From Fastidiosipila sp963510375 (GTDB taxonomy: Bacteria > Bacillota > Clostridia > Saccharofermentanales > Fastidiosipilaceae), in assembly GCA_963510375.1 (NCBI GenBank), contig CAUPES010000003.1, positions 44,902 to 108,901 of the forward strand: a stretch of 64,000 bases of DNA, in the 5' to 3' direction. Below, piece by piece: positions 16,853 through 26,662 of the stretch (positions are counted from its first letter, which is position 1; the number at the start of each line of letters is the position of its first letter). Both the position numbers and the translations under genes were made by a program. The notes beneath the pieces were generated by a model. It saw nothing but the letters and a program-made list of their open reading frames with translations, did no database searches and was not told the origin of the DNA.

Positions 16853-17329
16853 TCAAAAATCTCTTTTTGTTTTCTCATTCAATCTTTTTGCCATTTTTCC
16901 AAAAACAGAATAGTGACAAAACTTATATCTATAAGCTAACACCGCATTTACAATAGCTAATATTAACACAATTATACGCAAAATTCTCACTGCAGTTCCC
17001 AAATATCCTTGAATAGTTAGAGCATTGATAATAGCTGCTTCACTACGGCTACTACTTGCACTAGATACAATAAAATCACCAATTATATTCAAAATCAAAG
17101 TTATAAATGAATAAATCATCATAATGAAACCTATTTGTGCAGCATGCAGTCGCAGAAATTCGGACGACTCTTCTTTGAAAAAAAAGAGAAAGGCTATTAC
17201 CCAGGCCAAAACTCCTACGTAAGGAATAAACAAGAAGATAGAACTCAAGAAATACATAATAATCGTTGGATATTTAGCAGCTATATAAGCGATGCTTGAT
17301 TTATGTCTATTAAAACTCTCTATTATCAC
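16853..17329 (-). CDS. Small multi-pass membrane protein, Tic20/DUF4870-like
   Basis: 158 residues with about four hydrophobic segments (near 23-50, 64-88, 108-132) and the motif LRLHAAQIGFIM, which resembles the His-containing segment of DUF4870/Tic20-like membrane proteins. No function is known. The start is GTG at 17329, immediately after the stop of the ThrC-like gene (TAAGTG), with the SD GGAG inside that gene's last codons; the two are almost surely translationally coupled. Followed by tRNA-Arg. Confidence 0.7.
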   Translation of the reverse strand: MIIESFNRHKSSIAYIAAKYPTIIMYFLSSIFLFIPYVGVLAWVIAFLFFFKEESSEFLRLHAAQIGFIMMIYSFITLILNIIGDFIVSSASSSRSEAAIINALTIQGYLGTAVRILRIIVLILAIVNAVLAYRYKFCHYSVFGKMAKRLNEKTKRDF

Positions 17330-19117
17330 TTATTGCTCCTGACTCATTCTCTCCAAAATAAGATCTGCTATATCATTCACATTATGTTTTTTGCCTAATT
17401 CAAGATCTGTAATTTCCAATTTAATTTTCTCAAGATTTGCAGCTGCTAGTTCAGCTTGTCTCTTAGCTAATTCTAGTTCTTCAGCTTCAGCTGCTTTAAT
17501 CTCATTAATAAGAACTTCTCTCGCTTCTTTATCTCCTGCCAAAAATTCTTGCTCACCATAGAATTTCTTCTTGTCTTCATCTGCTTCAAGCTCAGCTGCG
17601 ATTAAACTTGCTTTTGCCTGAGCCAATGGATATCTAGCAGGAATATTCAGATCTGATTCGATAAATACTCGCGCTCTCAATTCATCAATATCAGTGAAAT
17701 CTAAATCGTCACCAAGAATAGCCTCCGCTACAACAACCGGATACATATATGGACTTGTCAATGAAACATAAACTGTCTTACGTTTATTATTAGAATTTTT
17801 ATCCAATCTACTATGAACCGCTAAACCTACTGCAGTATTCGGATCAAATACATGATCATATTGATTATATGCATTAATAATCCCTTGTCTTGTATGAGCA
17901 TCATCTGCGTAACCATAATTAAGCAAGTAGTTCATATTTGCCAACGTGTTTTTATCGAGATTAAACATGCCATTATCATTTAGATCTCTATACCATTCTG
18001 TGATCTTTTTTGCATCTCTCTGACTAAACTCATATAGCAAACGTTCTAAGTTTTCTGGGCAAAATACATTCAACATTGGGCTGTTGGTAGTGTGCATCTT
18101 TTTATTCATGTTATAGCGACCTGTGCGAATTAGCTCTGTCAAAAAGTTATTTTTATTTGCAGCAACGATTATATTTGCAAATCTTGTGCCACATGCTTTT
18201 GCATAAAGTGCAGCCAATACATTTGATAAATCAGAGCTAGGTACTACCAGGTCATAGATTTCATTTGAAGCAAATTGATCATTGTTCAAAACTTCCGCAT
18301 GCAAAATGCAGAAATAAGCAATCTGAACTAGCAGCACTGGCCAAGAATAATCTCTAATAACTTGAACAAAATAACCTTTAGCTTCAACCTCTGTTTGGAA
18401 TTCTTTATTAAATAAAAGCTCAGCCAGGGCATTTTCTAGTTCATCAAAATTAAGATCAATAATTGTGCTACCCAATAAATCTAAATCACTATGATTTTTT
18501 AATAAATTTAATTTTTTATCGTATTGATTCTTTTCTTTCTTTCTTTTATTAGATTTCCTCTTTTTACTTTTAGCATCTTCTTGCCCATAATTTGTTTCTG
18601 GATCAGCAGCTAAAATAAGATGTTCAATACCACTATCAGTGAAACCTTTGACCCAGGCAAAAGCTGACTCAGCTTGACTAGTCTTAACAAGCAATAACTT
18701 TTTGGCAACTCTATCTGCATACCTATCATGAGCAAGCTTATATAGTGCTGGAACTAGAGCTGCTATTAGATCGTGGTAGCTAGCACCAGGACCATGCCAC
18801 AGTTCAAAACTGTAAGGATAATCTGAGTATTCATTAAGTTTATTAAATCTTAAATAACTTTCTTCAAATTTCATATTGGCAAATGCATTTTTGCAAGCCT
18901 TTTTAATCTCCTCTTGTGGAATACTAGTTATGAATTTAGAAAACACATATGAAAACTTCTCGTAAAGAGGCATCTTCGCAAAATATTCCCAATCACTTTC
19001 TGTAAATTGCGGGAATGTTTCAGGAACAAAAACACCCTCATCTTTTGCATTATCATTTAGGATTGCATCAATATCTGTATAAAATGTATTAATGTCTCTT
19101 GTACTTAAATAGCGCAA
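17330..19117 (-). CDS. Degenerate threonine synthase-like protein (probable pseudoenzyme)
   Basis: 595 residues; family members are usually 430-510. Collinear similarity to threonine synthase is visible: MRYLSTRD...GVFVPETFP at the N-terminus, FELWHGPGASYHD (105-116), LLVKTSQAES (142-151), YDLVVPSSDLSNVLAALYAK (from 288) and RTGRYNM...SPMLNVFCPENLERLL (331-361). Key residues are gone. The PLP Lys of the usual FKD is His115, the TSGDTG loop is TSQAES, and the GNFGN phosphate loop is SDLSN. A basic insert (181-197) and a charged helical C-terminal extension (about 525-595) are added. The frame is intact, so it is retained and probably repurposed. It lies between folC and a coupled membrane-protein gene. 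Confidence 0.8.
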   Translation of the reverse strand: MRYLSTRDINTFYTDIDAILNDNAKDEGVFVPETFPQFTESDWEYFAKMPLYEKFSYVFSKFITSIPQEEIKKACKNAFANMKFEESYLRFNKLNEYSDYPYSFELWHGPGASYHDLIAALVPALYKLAHDRYADRVAKKLLLVKTSQAESAFAWVKGFTDSGIEHLILAADPETNYGQEDAKSKKRKSNKRKKEKNQYDKKLNLLKNHSDLDLLGSTIIDLNFDELENALAELLFNKEFQTEVEAKGYFVQVIRDYSWPVLLVQIAYFCILHAEVLNNDQFASNEIYDLVVPSSDLSNVLAALYAKACGTRFANIIVAANKNNFLTELIRTGRYNMNKKMHTTNSPMLNVFCPENLERLLYEFSQRDAKKITEWYRDLNDNGMFNLDKNTLANMNYLLNYGYADDAHTRQGIINAYNQYDHVFDPNTAVGLAVHSRLDKNSNNKRKTVYVSLTSPYMYPVVVAEAILGDDLDFTDIDELRARVFIESDLNIPARYPLAQAKASLIAAELEADEDKKKFYGEQEFLAGDKEAREVLINEIKAAEAEELELAKRQAELAAANLEKIKLEITDLELGKKHNVNDIADLILERMSQEQ

Positions 19118-19148
19118 AATTAGTCCTCCTATTTATTTCAACAGCTTT

Positions 19149-20609
19149 TTATTTTCCACGCTTCTTAATATTATCCAGTTCATTTTCACACGCTTGCTTA
19201 AAATTTTTCGCCGTATAGAAACTGCCCCAGTTAACAATAACCACCCTATTATTGCGAGCTTTTACTATTTTTAATTTATCTTTATAAAGGTCAAAAGCTA
19301 TTTTTACAGCTGTTTCAATGTTGTTACTATTATATATTATTGGTTGATTTTCTTCATCTGCGAAACTCTCATTAACTACTTCATTTGCTATGTTAAATAA
19401 TTTGTCACTTTCTAAAGCTCTATCGTAATCCTCCAAAGTGCTACATATTAGCGCACTAACTTTTGAACTCTTTAGAATCTCACGCAAGCAATTATACTGA
19501 TCTTTATCTCGCATAGAAGTAAATATATGAATTTCTTCATCATCTGCTTGCAAAAGTCTATCCAGACTACTTCTTAGTGCCCTAGCACCTTGTGGATTAT
19601 GCGCACCATCAATCAAAATAATTGGATCGTCAGAAATTTTCTCTAAACGAGCTGGCCAGAAACATGTGGATACCCCATAAGCAATATCTGTACTCTTCAA
19701 ATCAGGGTCGAGTGTTTTGCAAGCTGATATTGCTAGTGCAGCATTTAATGGCTCAAAGTCCGGAAGTAATTTTGTTTCAAGTTCTAAGTTAATATCTAAT
19801 CTCTTGTCAATAAAGTTAAATTTCTGTCCTTCCAAGTTTCTTGAAATAATATCAATATTATCCAAATCTAACTGAACTACAGGAATTCCGAAGCTTGCAG
19901 CCTTTTTTCCAAAAACATTCATAACTTTCAGAGCTTCATCCTTATCAGGAATTACTTCACTTTGATCATATATGCACAGAGCCTTAGTACCTTCTTTAAG
20001 CAAGTAAGATTTCTCTAGCGCAATTTTTTCAAGAGTATCTCCCAATTTATCAACGTGATCTTTGCCAATAGCTGTAACAACCGCAACTTCTGGACTATCT
20101 ATTACATTTGTAGCATCTAATCTTGCACCTATACCTGCTTCAATTATCCAAATATCGCAATCATTTTCCGCAAAATACAAAAAAGCAACTAATAGCAAAA
20201 AGTCAAAATAATTTGGATGTAGCTCCTCAGCAATCTCCATATTTTCTAGGACGTATCTAATACGATTTAAGTACTTACATAAATCCTCATCAGAAATCTC
20301 CCCAACTTTTGGATCTTTCGACCAATCCCTATTATTATTTCTTCCATCTAAAATTCTCATTCTCTCACCAAATCTATAGACATCTGGTGATGAATATTGA
20401 GCCACTCTGTAACCAGCTGCTGCTAATATATATGCAGAATAAGCTGCTACTGACCCTTTACCATTTGTACCAACAATATGTATCTTTTTGCAATTCTTAT
20501 CAGGATTACCCAGCACTTCTAGAATATCTCTCAGCACTTTATGATTTGCCTTGCCACCATTAACCCTGCCTTCTCCGTAGAGATAGGCTTTTGCTTCCTC
20601 AATATTCAT
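19149..20609 (-). CDS. folC: Folylpolyglutamate synthase / dihydrofolate synthase
   Basis: 486 residues from ATG 20609 (MNIEEAKAYLYG). The ATP-binding loop IVGTNGKGSVAAY is near residue 45-57, followed by QYSSPDVYRFGERM, the IIEAGIGARLDATNV segment, AIGKDHVDKLG and the C-terminal LIDGAHNPQGARAL motif. It adds glutamate to folates (and may make dihydrofolate). A longer frame starting inside the previous gene exists, but this ATG follows that gene's stop by four bases with AGGAG in the overlap region. Member of the leftward pcrA-to-membrane-protein gene series. Confidence 0.95.
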   Translation of the reverse strand: MNIEEAKAYLYGEGRVNGGKANHKVLRDILEVLGNPDKNCKKIHIVGTNGKGSVAAYSAYILAAAGYRVAQYSSPDVYRFGERMRILDGRNNNRDWSKDPKVGEISDEDLCKYLNRIRYVLENMEIAEELHPNYFDFLLLVAFLYFAENDCDIWIIEAGIGARLDATNVIDSPEVAVVTAIGKDHVDKLGDTLEKIALEKSYLLKEGTKALCIYDQSEVIPDKDEALKVMNVFGKKAASFGIPVVQLDLDNIDIISRNLEGQKFNFIDKRLDINLELETKLLPDFEPLNAALAISACKTLDPDLKSTDIAYGVSTCFWPARLEKISDDPIILIDGAHNPQGARALRSSLDRLLQADDEEIHIFTSMRDKDQYNCLREILKSSKVSALICSTLEDYDRALESDKLFNIANEVVNESFADEENQPIIYNSNNIETAVKIAFDLYKDKLKIVKARNNRVVIVNWGSFYTAKNFKQACENELDNIKKRGK

Positions 20610-20613
20610 ATCC

Positions 20614-21537
20614 TTATTTACTCCTAAATACCCAAAACTTAGACAAGACATAGTTAGCTAAAGTTACCAGAACGGCAGCTAATAGCTTTGAAAAGTCCCT
20701 ATTCAAATTCAGTAAGTTTATAAAAACAAAAATTCCTAAGTATTCAAAGATTAACGTGCTCAAAAGTCTTGAAACAAAAAACTCTCTTAATTCTTTCCCA
20801 AAATTGCTAGAGCTCTTAAAAACATACTTACTATTGGTCAAGTATGCAAAAAGCACTGCTAAAACAAATGATACAGTCTGAGATATTAACCAGTTCCAAT
20901 CTTTATTTCCTATTGCCAAATACAATATTAATTTATCAACTATACTAAAGCTCAATAGGCTCACAACAGCTGTCATTAGACCAAAAAATATATAACTACT
21001 TAACTCATAGTTCAGTAATTGTAAAATAATATTTCCAATTAAAAGCCCCATAACTAATAAAGCTTCAGTGACATAAATACTAAACAAGTTCAACTGAAAG
21101 TAGAATAAATAGATAAATACGGCGCCAGATAAAACACTTATCACTAGTGAGAAAATTAATCTTCTAAGCTTCTCATATTCCCAGACTCTAGGTAGTTTAC
21201 TTGTCCTCACTTGTTCAAATTTCTGATTAGATTTCAAAGTAGTTAAGCTGCTCAATGATTTACTAAGCAAAAAAACATACCACAAAGTAAAAGCAATAAA
21301 AGATAAAATCCAAGCTGAGATGGACTTTATATCATTACTTACTTCTACTAATCCTAAGACAAAATAACTTACAAAAAATGTGATAACTTGCAAGACTAAA
21401 GCTGGGCAAAGTTCTTTTGTCAAATACGAACTAAGTCTGACTCTGGATTTTTGCTCAAACATTCCCATAGAATTTTTGCATTCTTGATGTTCAGCCAATA
21501 AGCTCTTTTGATGTTCAATCCCAATTCTTTTCTCCAT
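20614..21537 (-). CDS. GtrA-like membrane protein with extended N-terminus
   Basis: 307 residues with about eight membrane segments. The C-terminal ~130 residues match GtrA-family proteins (AYLTNSKYVFKS near 225 and the end NYVLSKFWVFRSK), thought to flip or carry lipid-linked sugars in cell-surface glycosylation. The N-terminal half holds four further hydrophobic segments and is not a family feature; it could be a decayed second GtrA unit. It lies between the glucosaminidase gene and folC. Confidence 0.75.
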   Translation of the reverse strand: MEKRIGIEHQKSLLAEHQECKNSMGMFEQKSRVRLSSYLTKELCPALVLQVITFFVSYFVLGLVEVSNDIKSISAWILSFIAFTLWYVFLLSKSLSSLTTLKSNQKFEQVRTSKLPRVWEYEKLRRLIFSLVISVLSGAVFIYLFYFQLNLFSIYVTEALLVMGLLIGNIILQLLNYELSSYIFFGLMTAVVSLLSFSIVDKLILYLAIGNKDWNWLISQTVSFVLAVLFAYLTNSKYVFKSSSNFGKELREFFVSRLLSTLIFEYLGIFVFINLLNLNRDFSKLLAAVLVTLANYVLSKFWVFRSK

Positions 21538-21598
21538 AATTCTCCAAAACTTAATTATTGTGCTATTGCTTCAACTATGATTACTGTGTCAAACATCT

Positions 21599-23113
21599 TT
21601 ACTGAGGTAAAGTCGTCTCAGGCATTTCCAAGTAAACTGGAATTGAGAACTTCAATGTTCCCCAAGAATCAGAACTATCTCTCCAAGCAGAATACAACTT
21701 ATCTGCCTCATTAACTGCTGCGAACAACGCTTGCATATATTGATGTGAATACGATCCAGTAACTAAATCAAATTTCTGTAAGTAAGGTGTACTTTGCCCC
21801 ACATGTATATAGTCATGTGCAATGAAAAAAGCTCCGCCTCGAATAGCCTTCTCTGGACTAGTCCACGGCAATTGCAATGATTTATATCTAGAACTACCCT
21901 CTTGCTCAAACTCTCCAGCAGCATAACGCGCAGCATTAACTAAAGCGCCCAAAGGTTTAGAAGTATCTGGATACGCTCCGATATTTAAGAAATTATAATA
22001 TCTTTCTTTTGGTTCAGGGTATCCAATTCCACCATTTTTTAAATCAGCTAGAATCTCTTGTTGCTTATCTGAAATTTTCCCATTCTTTAGAAGTTCTTCC
22101 AAAACTTCAAGTTGTTCTTCCTTTGATAAAAATCCGGGACTAGCCTTACCTTCAATTATAGGGTTTTGTTCTGGGTGGATTAGGCCTTTTGCAATAATTG
22201 ACACAGTATCGCCAATTCTAATCTCATTAGATATTCTACTTGCCAACGCTTCTGGCAAAATTTTCTCAGCTTTCGCAGCTTCAAGAACAGTTTCACTATA
22301 TTGCAACAAGAATTCATTACCTGCAAAAATTGACTTAATTCCTCGAGAATCTTTATCTCCAGTATAGCTATAATCCAGGAATTGCCAGATTCCTTGATAA
22401 GTTAGGAAATTTCTAGGGTCCATATAGTATGCTATCGCTTCACTATTTGCTGGATACCAATTTGTACCATCATACAGATTGTCATTTTTCTTCATCCAAG
22501 CAAAACGTTGAAAATACTCACTACCTTCTTCAAATTGAATTAGATTTTTGTTTTCAGGGTCACTTTGCTCTTCAACTGCATGAGCAAAACTTAAATTTGT
22601 ATAAAAAGGCTCAAACTTCCACTCAGGTTCAAGTAGGTGCAAGTACGATAACGGTACCCTATAAGATTCTGGAAAAAGCTCTAGAACCGCTTTAAATTGT
22701 TCATCATAAATGAAAGGATCTGTATCAGCATAAATTGCTCTTAGTTTATCAGCCTGCGCATTGGTTATTACCTGCTGATTAGTATCAGTTTTTACCAAAT
22801 ATGCATTTTCGCCCAAATATTTAATCTTATACCACTTGTTACCGTACATACTGGCTTCGCCTTTTACCGTATCAACTATCCAGTAAATCTCTTTGTTATT
22901 ACTTTGTCCTAGTATTTCGGCATCTAACTTAGGTGCTTTCCTAATGTTAAAACTTTGCAGAGTCAAAAGATTGCCCTCATAATGCTCATGTTTCCACATT
23001 TTTATTGCAAGCACAGTAGCTATTATCAGCACAATTAATGTAATGATAAGTATTAAAAAGTTAGTTCTTCTATCTCTTGCTCTAGCTTCTATTTTATTAA
23101 TATGGTTTCGCAT
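21599..23113 (-). CDS. Membrane-anchored glucosaminidase-type cell wall hydrolase
   Basis: 504 residues. One N-terminal membrane segment (about 19-41) is followed by an SH3-like domain (about 52-115, NIRKAPKLDAEILGQ...YLVKTD). The long region after it matches clostridial proteins of the endo-beta-N-acetylglucosaminidase type: PESYRVPLSYLHLLEPEWKF, YMDPRNFLT, and the C-terminal YYNFLNIGAYPDTS...GGAFFIAHDYIHVGQ segment. It should cut peptidoglycan glycan strands outside the membrane. The start ATG directly abuts the stop of yfbR (TAGATG), so the two are coupled. Confidence 0.85.
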   Translation of the reverse strand: MRNHINKIEARARDRRTNFLILIITLIVLIIATVLAIKMWKHEHYEGNLLTLQSFNIRKAPKLDAEILGQSNNKEIYWIVDTVKGEASMYGNKWYKIKYLGENAYLVKTDTNQQVITNAQADKLRAIYADTDPFIYDEQFKAVLELFPESYRVPLSYLHLLEPEWKFEPFYTNLSFAHAVEEQSDPENKNLIQFEEGSEYFQRFAWMKKNDNLYDGTNWYPANSEAIAYYMDPRNFLTYQGIWQFLDYSYTGDKDSRGIKSIFAGNEFLLQYSETVLEAAKAEKILPEALASRISNEIRIGDTVSIIAKGLIHPEQNPIIEGKASPGFLSKEEQLEVLEELLKNGKISDKQQEILADLKNGGIGYPEPKERYYNFLNIGAYPDTSKPLGALVNAARYAAGEFEQEGSSRYKSLQLPWTSPEKAIRGGAFFIAHDYIHVGQSTPYLQKFDLVTGSYSHQYMQALFAAVNEADKLYSAWRDSSDSWGTLKFSIPVYLEMPETTLPQ

Positions 23114-23809
23114 CTAAATGTCACTATCCTTCAATTGATCTAGAGATAAATTAAAAGCTGGTACAAAATTTTTCATAAAAACATTTACTTCTGGGAAGTC
23201 TTCGTAAAAATCTTCTATGCTATTTAAAGTCGATGTCAAAGCCTCTCTAAACTCATTATTCCCCTGATTTACCTCATAGATACACTTAATGTAGGCAGAT
23301 AACTTATCTGCTGCTTTTATAAGGCCAGCTTCTACATATTCTAGACTACCTTTCTCTGTATCTACAAGAGCTTTTTCAATTAATAGCTCTGAATAATTAT
23401 CTCTTAAATTTCCAGGGAGAAAGTCCAAAAGAGTTTCAACTGCCAAAGCTTCATAGTTCTTATAGGCTTTTCTTAATTCTTGGTTATGATACTTAACAGG
23501 TGTTGGCAGATCTCCTGTAATTACCTCAGATACATCGTGAAAAAGAGCCCTAGCCATAATCTTATTAGGATCTACTTGTATGTCTAACTCTGGAAACTCT
23601 ATGCTTCTAATATTAGCTAGTGCATGAGCAAACATTGCTGTCTGAAAACTATGCTCTGCCACATTTTCGCTCTCATTATTTCGCATAAGTGCCCAACGTT
23701 GAATGTAACGCACTCTATCAACCACAGCAAAAAACTTCTGATCCTTCTTTATTTCTTCATTATTTTGTGCATTTGCTTTAAACAAACACTTTTTATCACA
23801 TTCATTCAT
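23114..23809 (-). CDS. yfbR: HD-domain 5'-deoxynucleotidase, YfbR-like
   Basis: 231 residues. YfbR features are clear: RWALMRNNESENVAEHSFQ near 36-54 (first metal His), ALFHDVSEVITGDLPTPVKY (the HD pair and substrate loop, near 88-107), and a later ADKLSAYIKC segment. It removes phosphate from 5'-deoxynucleoside monophosphates. A 20-residue Lys/Cys-rich N-terminus precedes the domain. It lies 38 bases after pcrA and is directly coupled to the glucosaminidase gene. Confidence 0.9.
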   Translation of the reverse strand: MNECDKKCLFKANAQNNEEIKKDQKFFAVVDRVRYIQRWALMRNNESENVAEHSFQTAMFAHALANIRSIEFPELDIQVDPNKIMARALFHDVSEVITGDLPTPVKYHNQELRKAYKNYEALAVETLLDFLPGNLRDNYSELLIEKALVDTEKGSLEYVEAGLIKAADKLSAYIKCIYEVNQGNNEFREALTSTLNSIEDFYEDFPEVNVFMKNFVPAFNLSLDQLKDSDI

Positions 23810-23847
23810 ATTAACAGTCTTTTCCTCTAATCAATAAATTATAATAT

Positions 23848-26448
23848 CTAAACTTTCGCCAAATTAGCTGAATTAGCTAGCAATTTCTTCTCACCTTTTG
23901 CTCCGAAATCAATACTTAAGATAGCATCGCCTGCAACCGGCTCTACTGCTAAAACTTCACCCACACCAAATTTAGCATGCTTAACTTTCATGCCTTTCTT
24001 AATGTCATTTGCTTGAAGATTACCTGCTTTTTTAACTTCTAGTTTAATGTTGTTCTGTTTATCAGCATCTTTCTTGGAACCAACGAAACCTTCTTGCTTC
24101 CCGTACATGCTAGATTTAGAACCACTTCCATGACTACTACGTGCATAATTTCTCTCGCCTATAGCAGAGTTGACTCTATTAAAATCAGAAGTATCTCTAT
24201 ATGAATTATAGCGTTCTTCTTGCATAGCTTGAGAGTAACCTAAATCCGTAATGTTTTCATCTGGAAGCTCCGATAAAAATCTAGAAGGAGCATAACTCTC
24301 CGTCCTACCAAAGATCAATCTCGAATTAGAAGCACTTAGATATAACTTACGTTCTGCCCTAGTTATAGCAACATAAGCCAAACGACGCTCTTCCTCTAGA
24401 CTAGCTGCTTCTGCCATAGATCTATACCCTGGGAAAATTCCTTCTTCCATGCCGACAACAAATACAGTATCAAATTCCAAACCTTTGGCACTGTGGATTG
24501 TCATGAGAGTTACTTTGTTATCATCTTCCTCGGAATCACTATCCATGTCTGTATACAGGCTAGATTGCTCCAAGAAACGTATTAGACTCTCTAGCAGAGT
24601 TTCTTCCAATACAGAGTGGATCGCAGCTTCATTGTTAGCATTATCCTCAAGTCCTTCTGTACTTCTATTTGTCGCTGCAAAAGGATCTCCAGAGTTAGGA
24701 TCATATTCATCTAATCCTTGTAATTCTTCATCTGTGAAATCCCACTGCATATTTTCATCACTTAAATTCTGAAAGTTAACAGCCTCTGACAAGAGCTCCT
24801 TCATATTTTCAATACGGTTATATGCTTCTTCTCTATTTCTATCTTTCTTTGCTAAAATTTCCTCAATTAATCCAGATTCATTCTCCACATACTCAATAAA
24901 CTCAGCTAGAGAAGAATCCTCATTAAGCAGGCGATGCTGCATTTTTGCAATAAGTTGGATGAAATCTTTTACATTATTTGCAGCTCTAGACAACTCCGGA
25001 AATTCATCTATTTTCAGAGCTATTTCCATCATAGAGACTCCATATTGATTCGCTAATGCAGCAATTCTGTCGAGGCTTGTATAGCCAACGCCTCGTTTAG
25101 GATTAGAAATAGCTCTTACAAAAGCCATATCATCTCTAGGACTTGTTAGTAAACGCAAGTATGACATTACATCTTTAATCTCTTTACGATCAAAGAATCT
25201 CAGTCCGCCATAAATCTTGAACGGAATTCCCATCTGATTGAAGGTAAACTCTAAGTTTCTGGATAAAGCATTAATTCTATAGAGAATGGCTACATCTTTG
25301 TAAGAACCATCTCCACCAGCTACTTTACGTTTAATCTCCTCAGCAATAAACATCGCCTCAGCCTGCTCATTTGGTGCAAAAATTCTGACAACCTTCTCAC
25401 CTGCATTTGTACTAGTCCAGAGCTTCTTGCTCTTACGTCCTGTGTTATTCCCAATAACAGCATTTGCAGAGTCTAAAATATTTGCAGTAGATCTATAGTT
25501 TTGCTCCAGTTTAATAACCTTACAATCTTTAAAGTCTTTCTCAAAATCCAAAATATTTTGTACATTAGCGCCACGGAAAGAATATATGGACTGATCGTCA
25601 TCCCCAACAACACAGAGATTTTTATGCTTACTAGAAAGTAACTTAACAATCTCATACTGAGCACCGTTGGTATCTTGGTACTCATCCACCATAATATATT
25701 GGAATCTATCTTGATAAATCTCTAGCACATCTTTGTGCCCTTTAAATAACTTAACTGGATAGTAAAGTAAATCATCAAAATCCATTAAATTATTAGCTTT
25801 TAGTCTTTCCTGATAAAGAGAATACACCCTAGAAACTTGCTCTTGCCAAAATTGTCCGTTATTTAATTTCGCATAGGCTTCTGGGCTCAAGAGTTTATTC
25901 TTGGCCTTTGAAATTGTCGTCATAACTGTTCTGCTATCAAATGTTTTATCGTCTAAGTTTAAATCTTTGATACAAGAAGTAATCATAGACTTCTGGTCAG
26001 TAGAGTCAGCAATGGCAAAATTATTAGTAAATCCCAAATGCTCAGCGAATCTACGCAAGACTCTAGCCATCATGGAGTGAAAGGTTCCAATCCACATGCC
26101 ACGACTTGTATTATCTCCCAGCAATTTCTCTACACGTGTTTTCATCTCACGTGCAGCTTTGTTGGTAAAAGTAATAGCCAAAATATTTCTAGGAGCTACT
26201 GATCTAGCTTCAACTAAATAAGCAATTCTATGTGTAATCACTCGAGTCTTACCAGATCCTGCACCAGCCAATATCAACAGTGGTCCTTTGTCATGCAAAA
26301 CGGCTTCCTTCTGTTCTTTATTCAGACCCTTAAGCAAATCTTGTCCCCAAAAATCAGGACTGAGCAAGTCTTCACTGTCAAAATCAGCTTGAGCAAATTC
26401 CTCACCATAGAAATCATCATTAGAAAAAACGTCTTTACTTAAATCCAC
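23848..26448 (-). CDS. pcrA: ATP-dependent DNA helicase PcrA/UvrD
   Basis: 866 residues. Superfamily 1 helicase motifs in order: GLNKEQKEAV (Q motif), AGAGSGKT (61-68), TFTNKAAREM, VDEYQDTNGAQY, GDDDQSIYSFRGA, LEQNYRS, MTIHSAKGLEFD and VAITRAERKLYLS. The C-terminus carries the PcrA tail (KHAKFGVGEVLAVE) that binds RNA polymerase. Two acidic regions are unusual: a 40-residue N-terminal extension rich in Asp/Glu and an acidic insert near 570-640. It acts in DNA repair and in resolving replication-transcription conflicts. First gene of the leftward series. Confidence 0.96.
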   Translation of the reverse strand: MDLSKDVFSNDDFYGEEFAQADFDSEDLLSPDFWGQDLLKGLNKEQKEAVLHDKGPLLILAGAGSGKTRVITHRIAYLVEARSVAPRNILAITFTNKAAREMKTRVEKLLGDNTSRGMWIGTFHSMMARVLRRFAEHLGFTNNFAIADSTDQKSMITSCIKDLNLDDKTFDSRTVMTTISKAKNKLLSPEAYAKLNNGQFWQEQVSRVYSLYQERLKANNLMDFDDLLYYPVKLFKGHKDVLEIYQDRFQYIMVDEYQDTNGAQYEIVKLLSSKHKNLCVVGDDDQSIYSFRGANVQNILDFEKDFKDCKVIKLEQNYRSTANILDSANAVIGNNTGRKSKKLWTSTNAGEKVVRIFAPNEQAEAMFIAEEIKRKVAGGDGSYKDVAILYRINALSRNLEFTFNQMGIPFKIYGGLRFFDRKEIKDVMSYLRLLTSPRDDMAFVRAISNPKRGVGYTSLDRIAALANQYGVSMMEIALKIDEFPELSRAANNVKDFIQLIAKMQHRLLNEDSSLAEFIEYVENESGLIEEILAKKDRNREEAYNRIENMKELLSEAVNFQNLSDENMQWDFTDEELQGLDEYDPNSGDPFAATNRSTEGLEDNANNEAAIHSVLEETLLESLIRFLEQSSLYTDMDSDSEEDDNKVTLMTIHSAKGLEFDTVFVVGMEEGIFPGYRSMAEAASLEEERRLAYVAITRAERKLYLSASNSRLIFGRTESYAPSRFLSELPDENITDLGYSQAMQEERYNSYRDTSDFNRVNSAIGERNYARSSHGSGSKSSMYGKQEGFVGSKKDADKQNNIKLEVKKAGNLQANDIKKGMKVKHAKFGVGEVLAVEPVAGDAILSIDFGAKGEKKLLANSANLAKV

Positions 26449-26590
26449 AAAATCTCTCCCTCAATTAGTCCATATATAATACAACAAATACGATTCTTCT
26501 TTTTATTATTTTAAGGGTTTTTGAGTTTTTGTAAAATTAACAAATAGCAACAAAATATAATTAGATTGTATCTTCTAAGATTTTCTCGCT

Positions 26591-26621
26591 AAAAAACAGA
26601 ACCCGTTAGTAACGGGTTCTG
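26591..26621 (-). terminator. Terminator of hpf
   Basis: An 11-bp perfect stem (CAGAACCCGTT / AACGGGTTCTG) with a 3-base loop, followed by six T on the minus strand, 42 bases after the hpf stop. The rest of 26449-26662 shows nothing beyond AT-rich upstream sequence for pcrA. Confidence 0.9.
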
Positions 26622-26662
26622 CAAAAGGAGAAAAACGAAATGCCTAAGTAATTAATAAATTT

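Noticed and set aside
16853..17329. Toxin-antitoxin role for the coupled membrane protein and ThrC-like pair
   Set aside because: Sizes and folds fit no known toxin-antitoxin type; coupling alone is not evidence.
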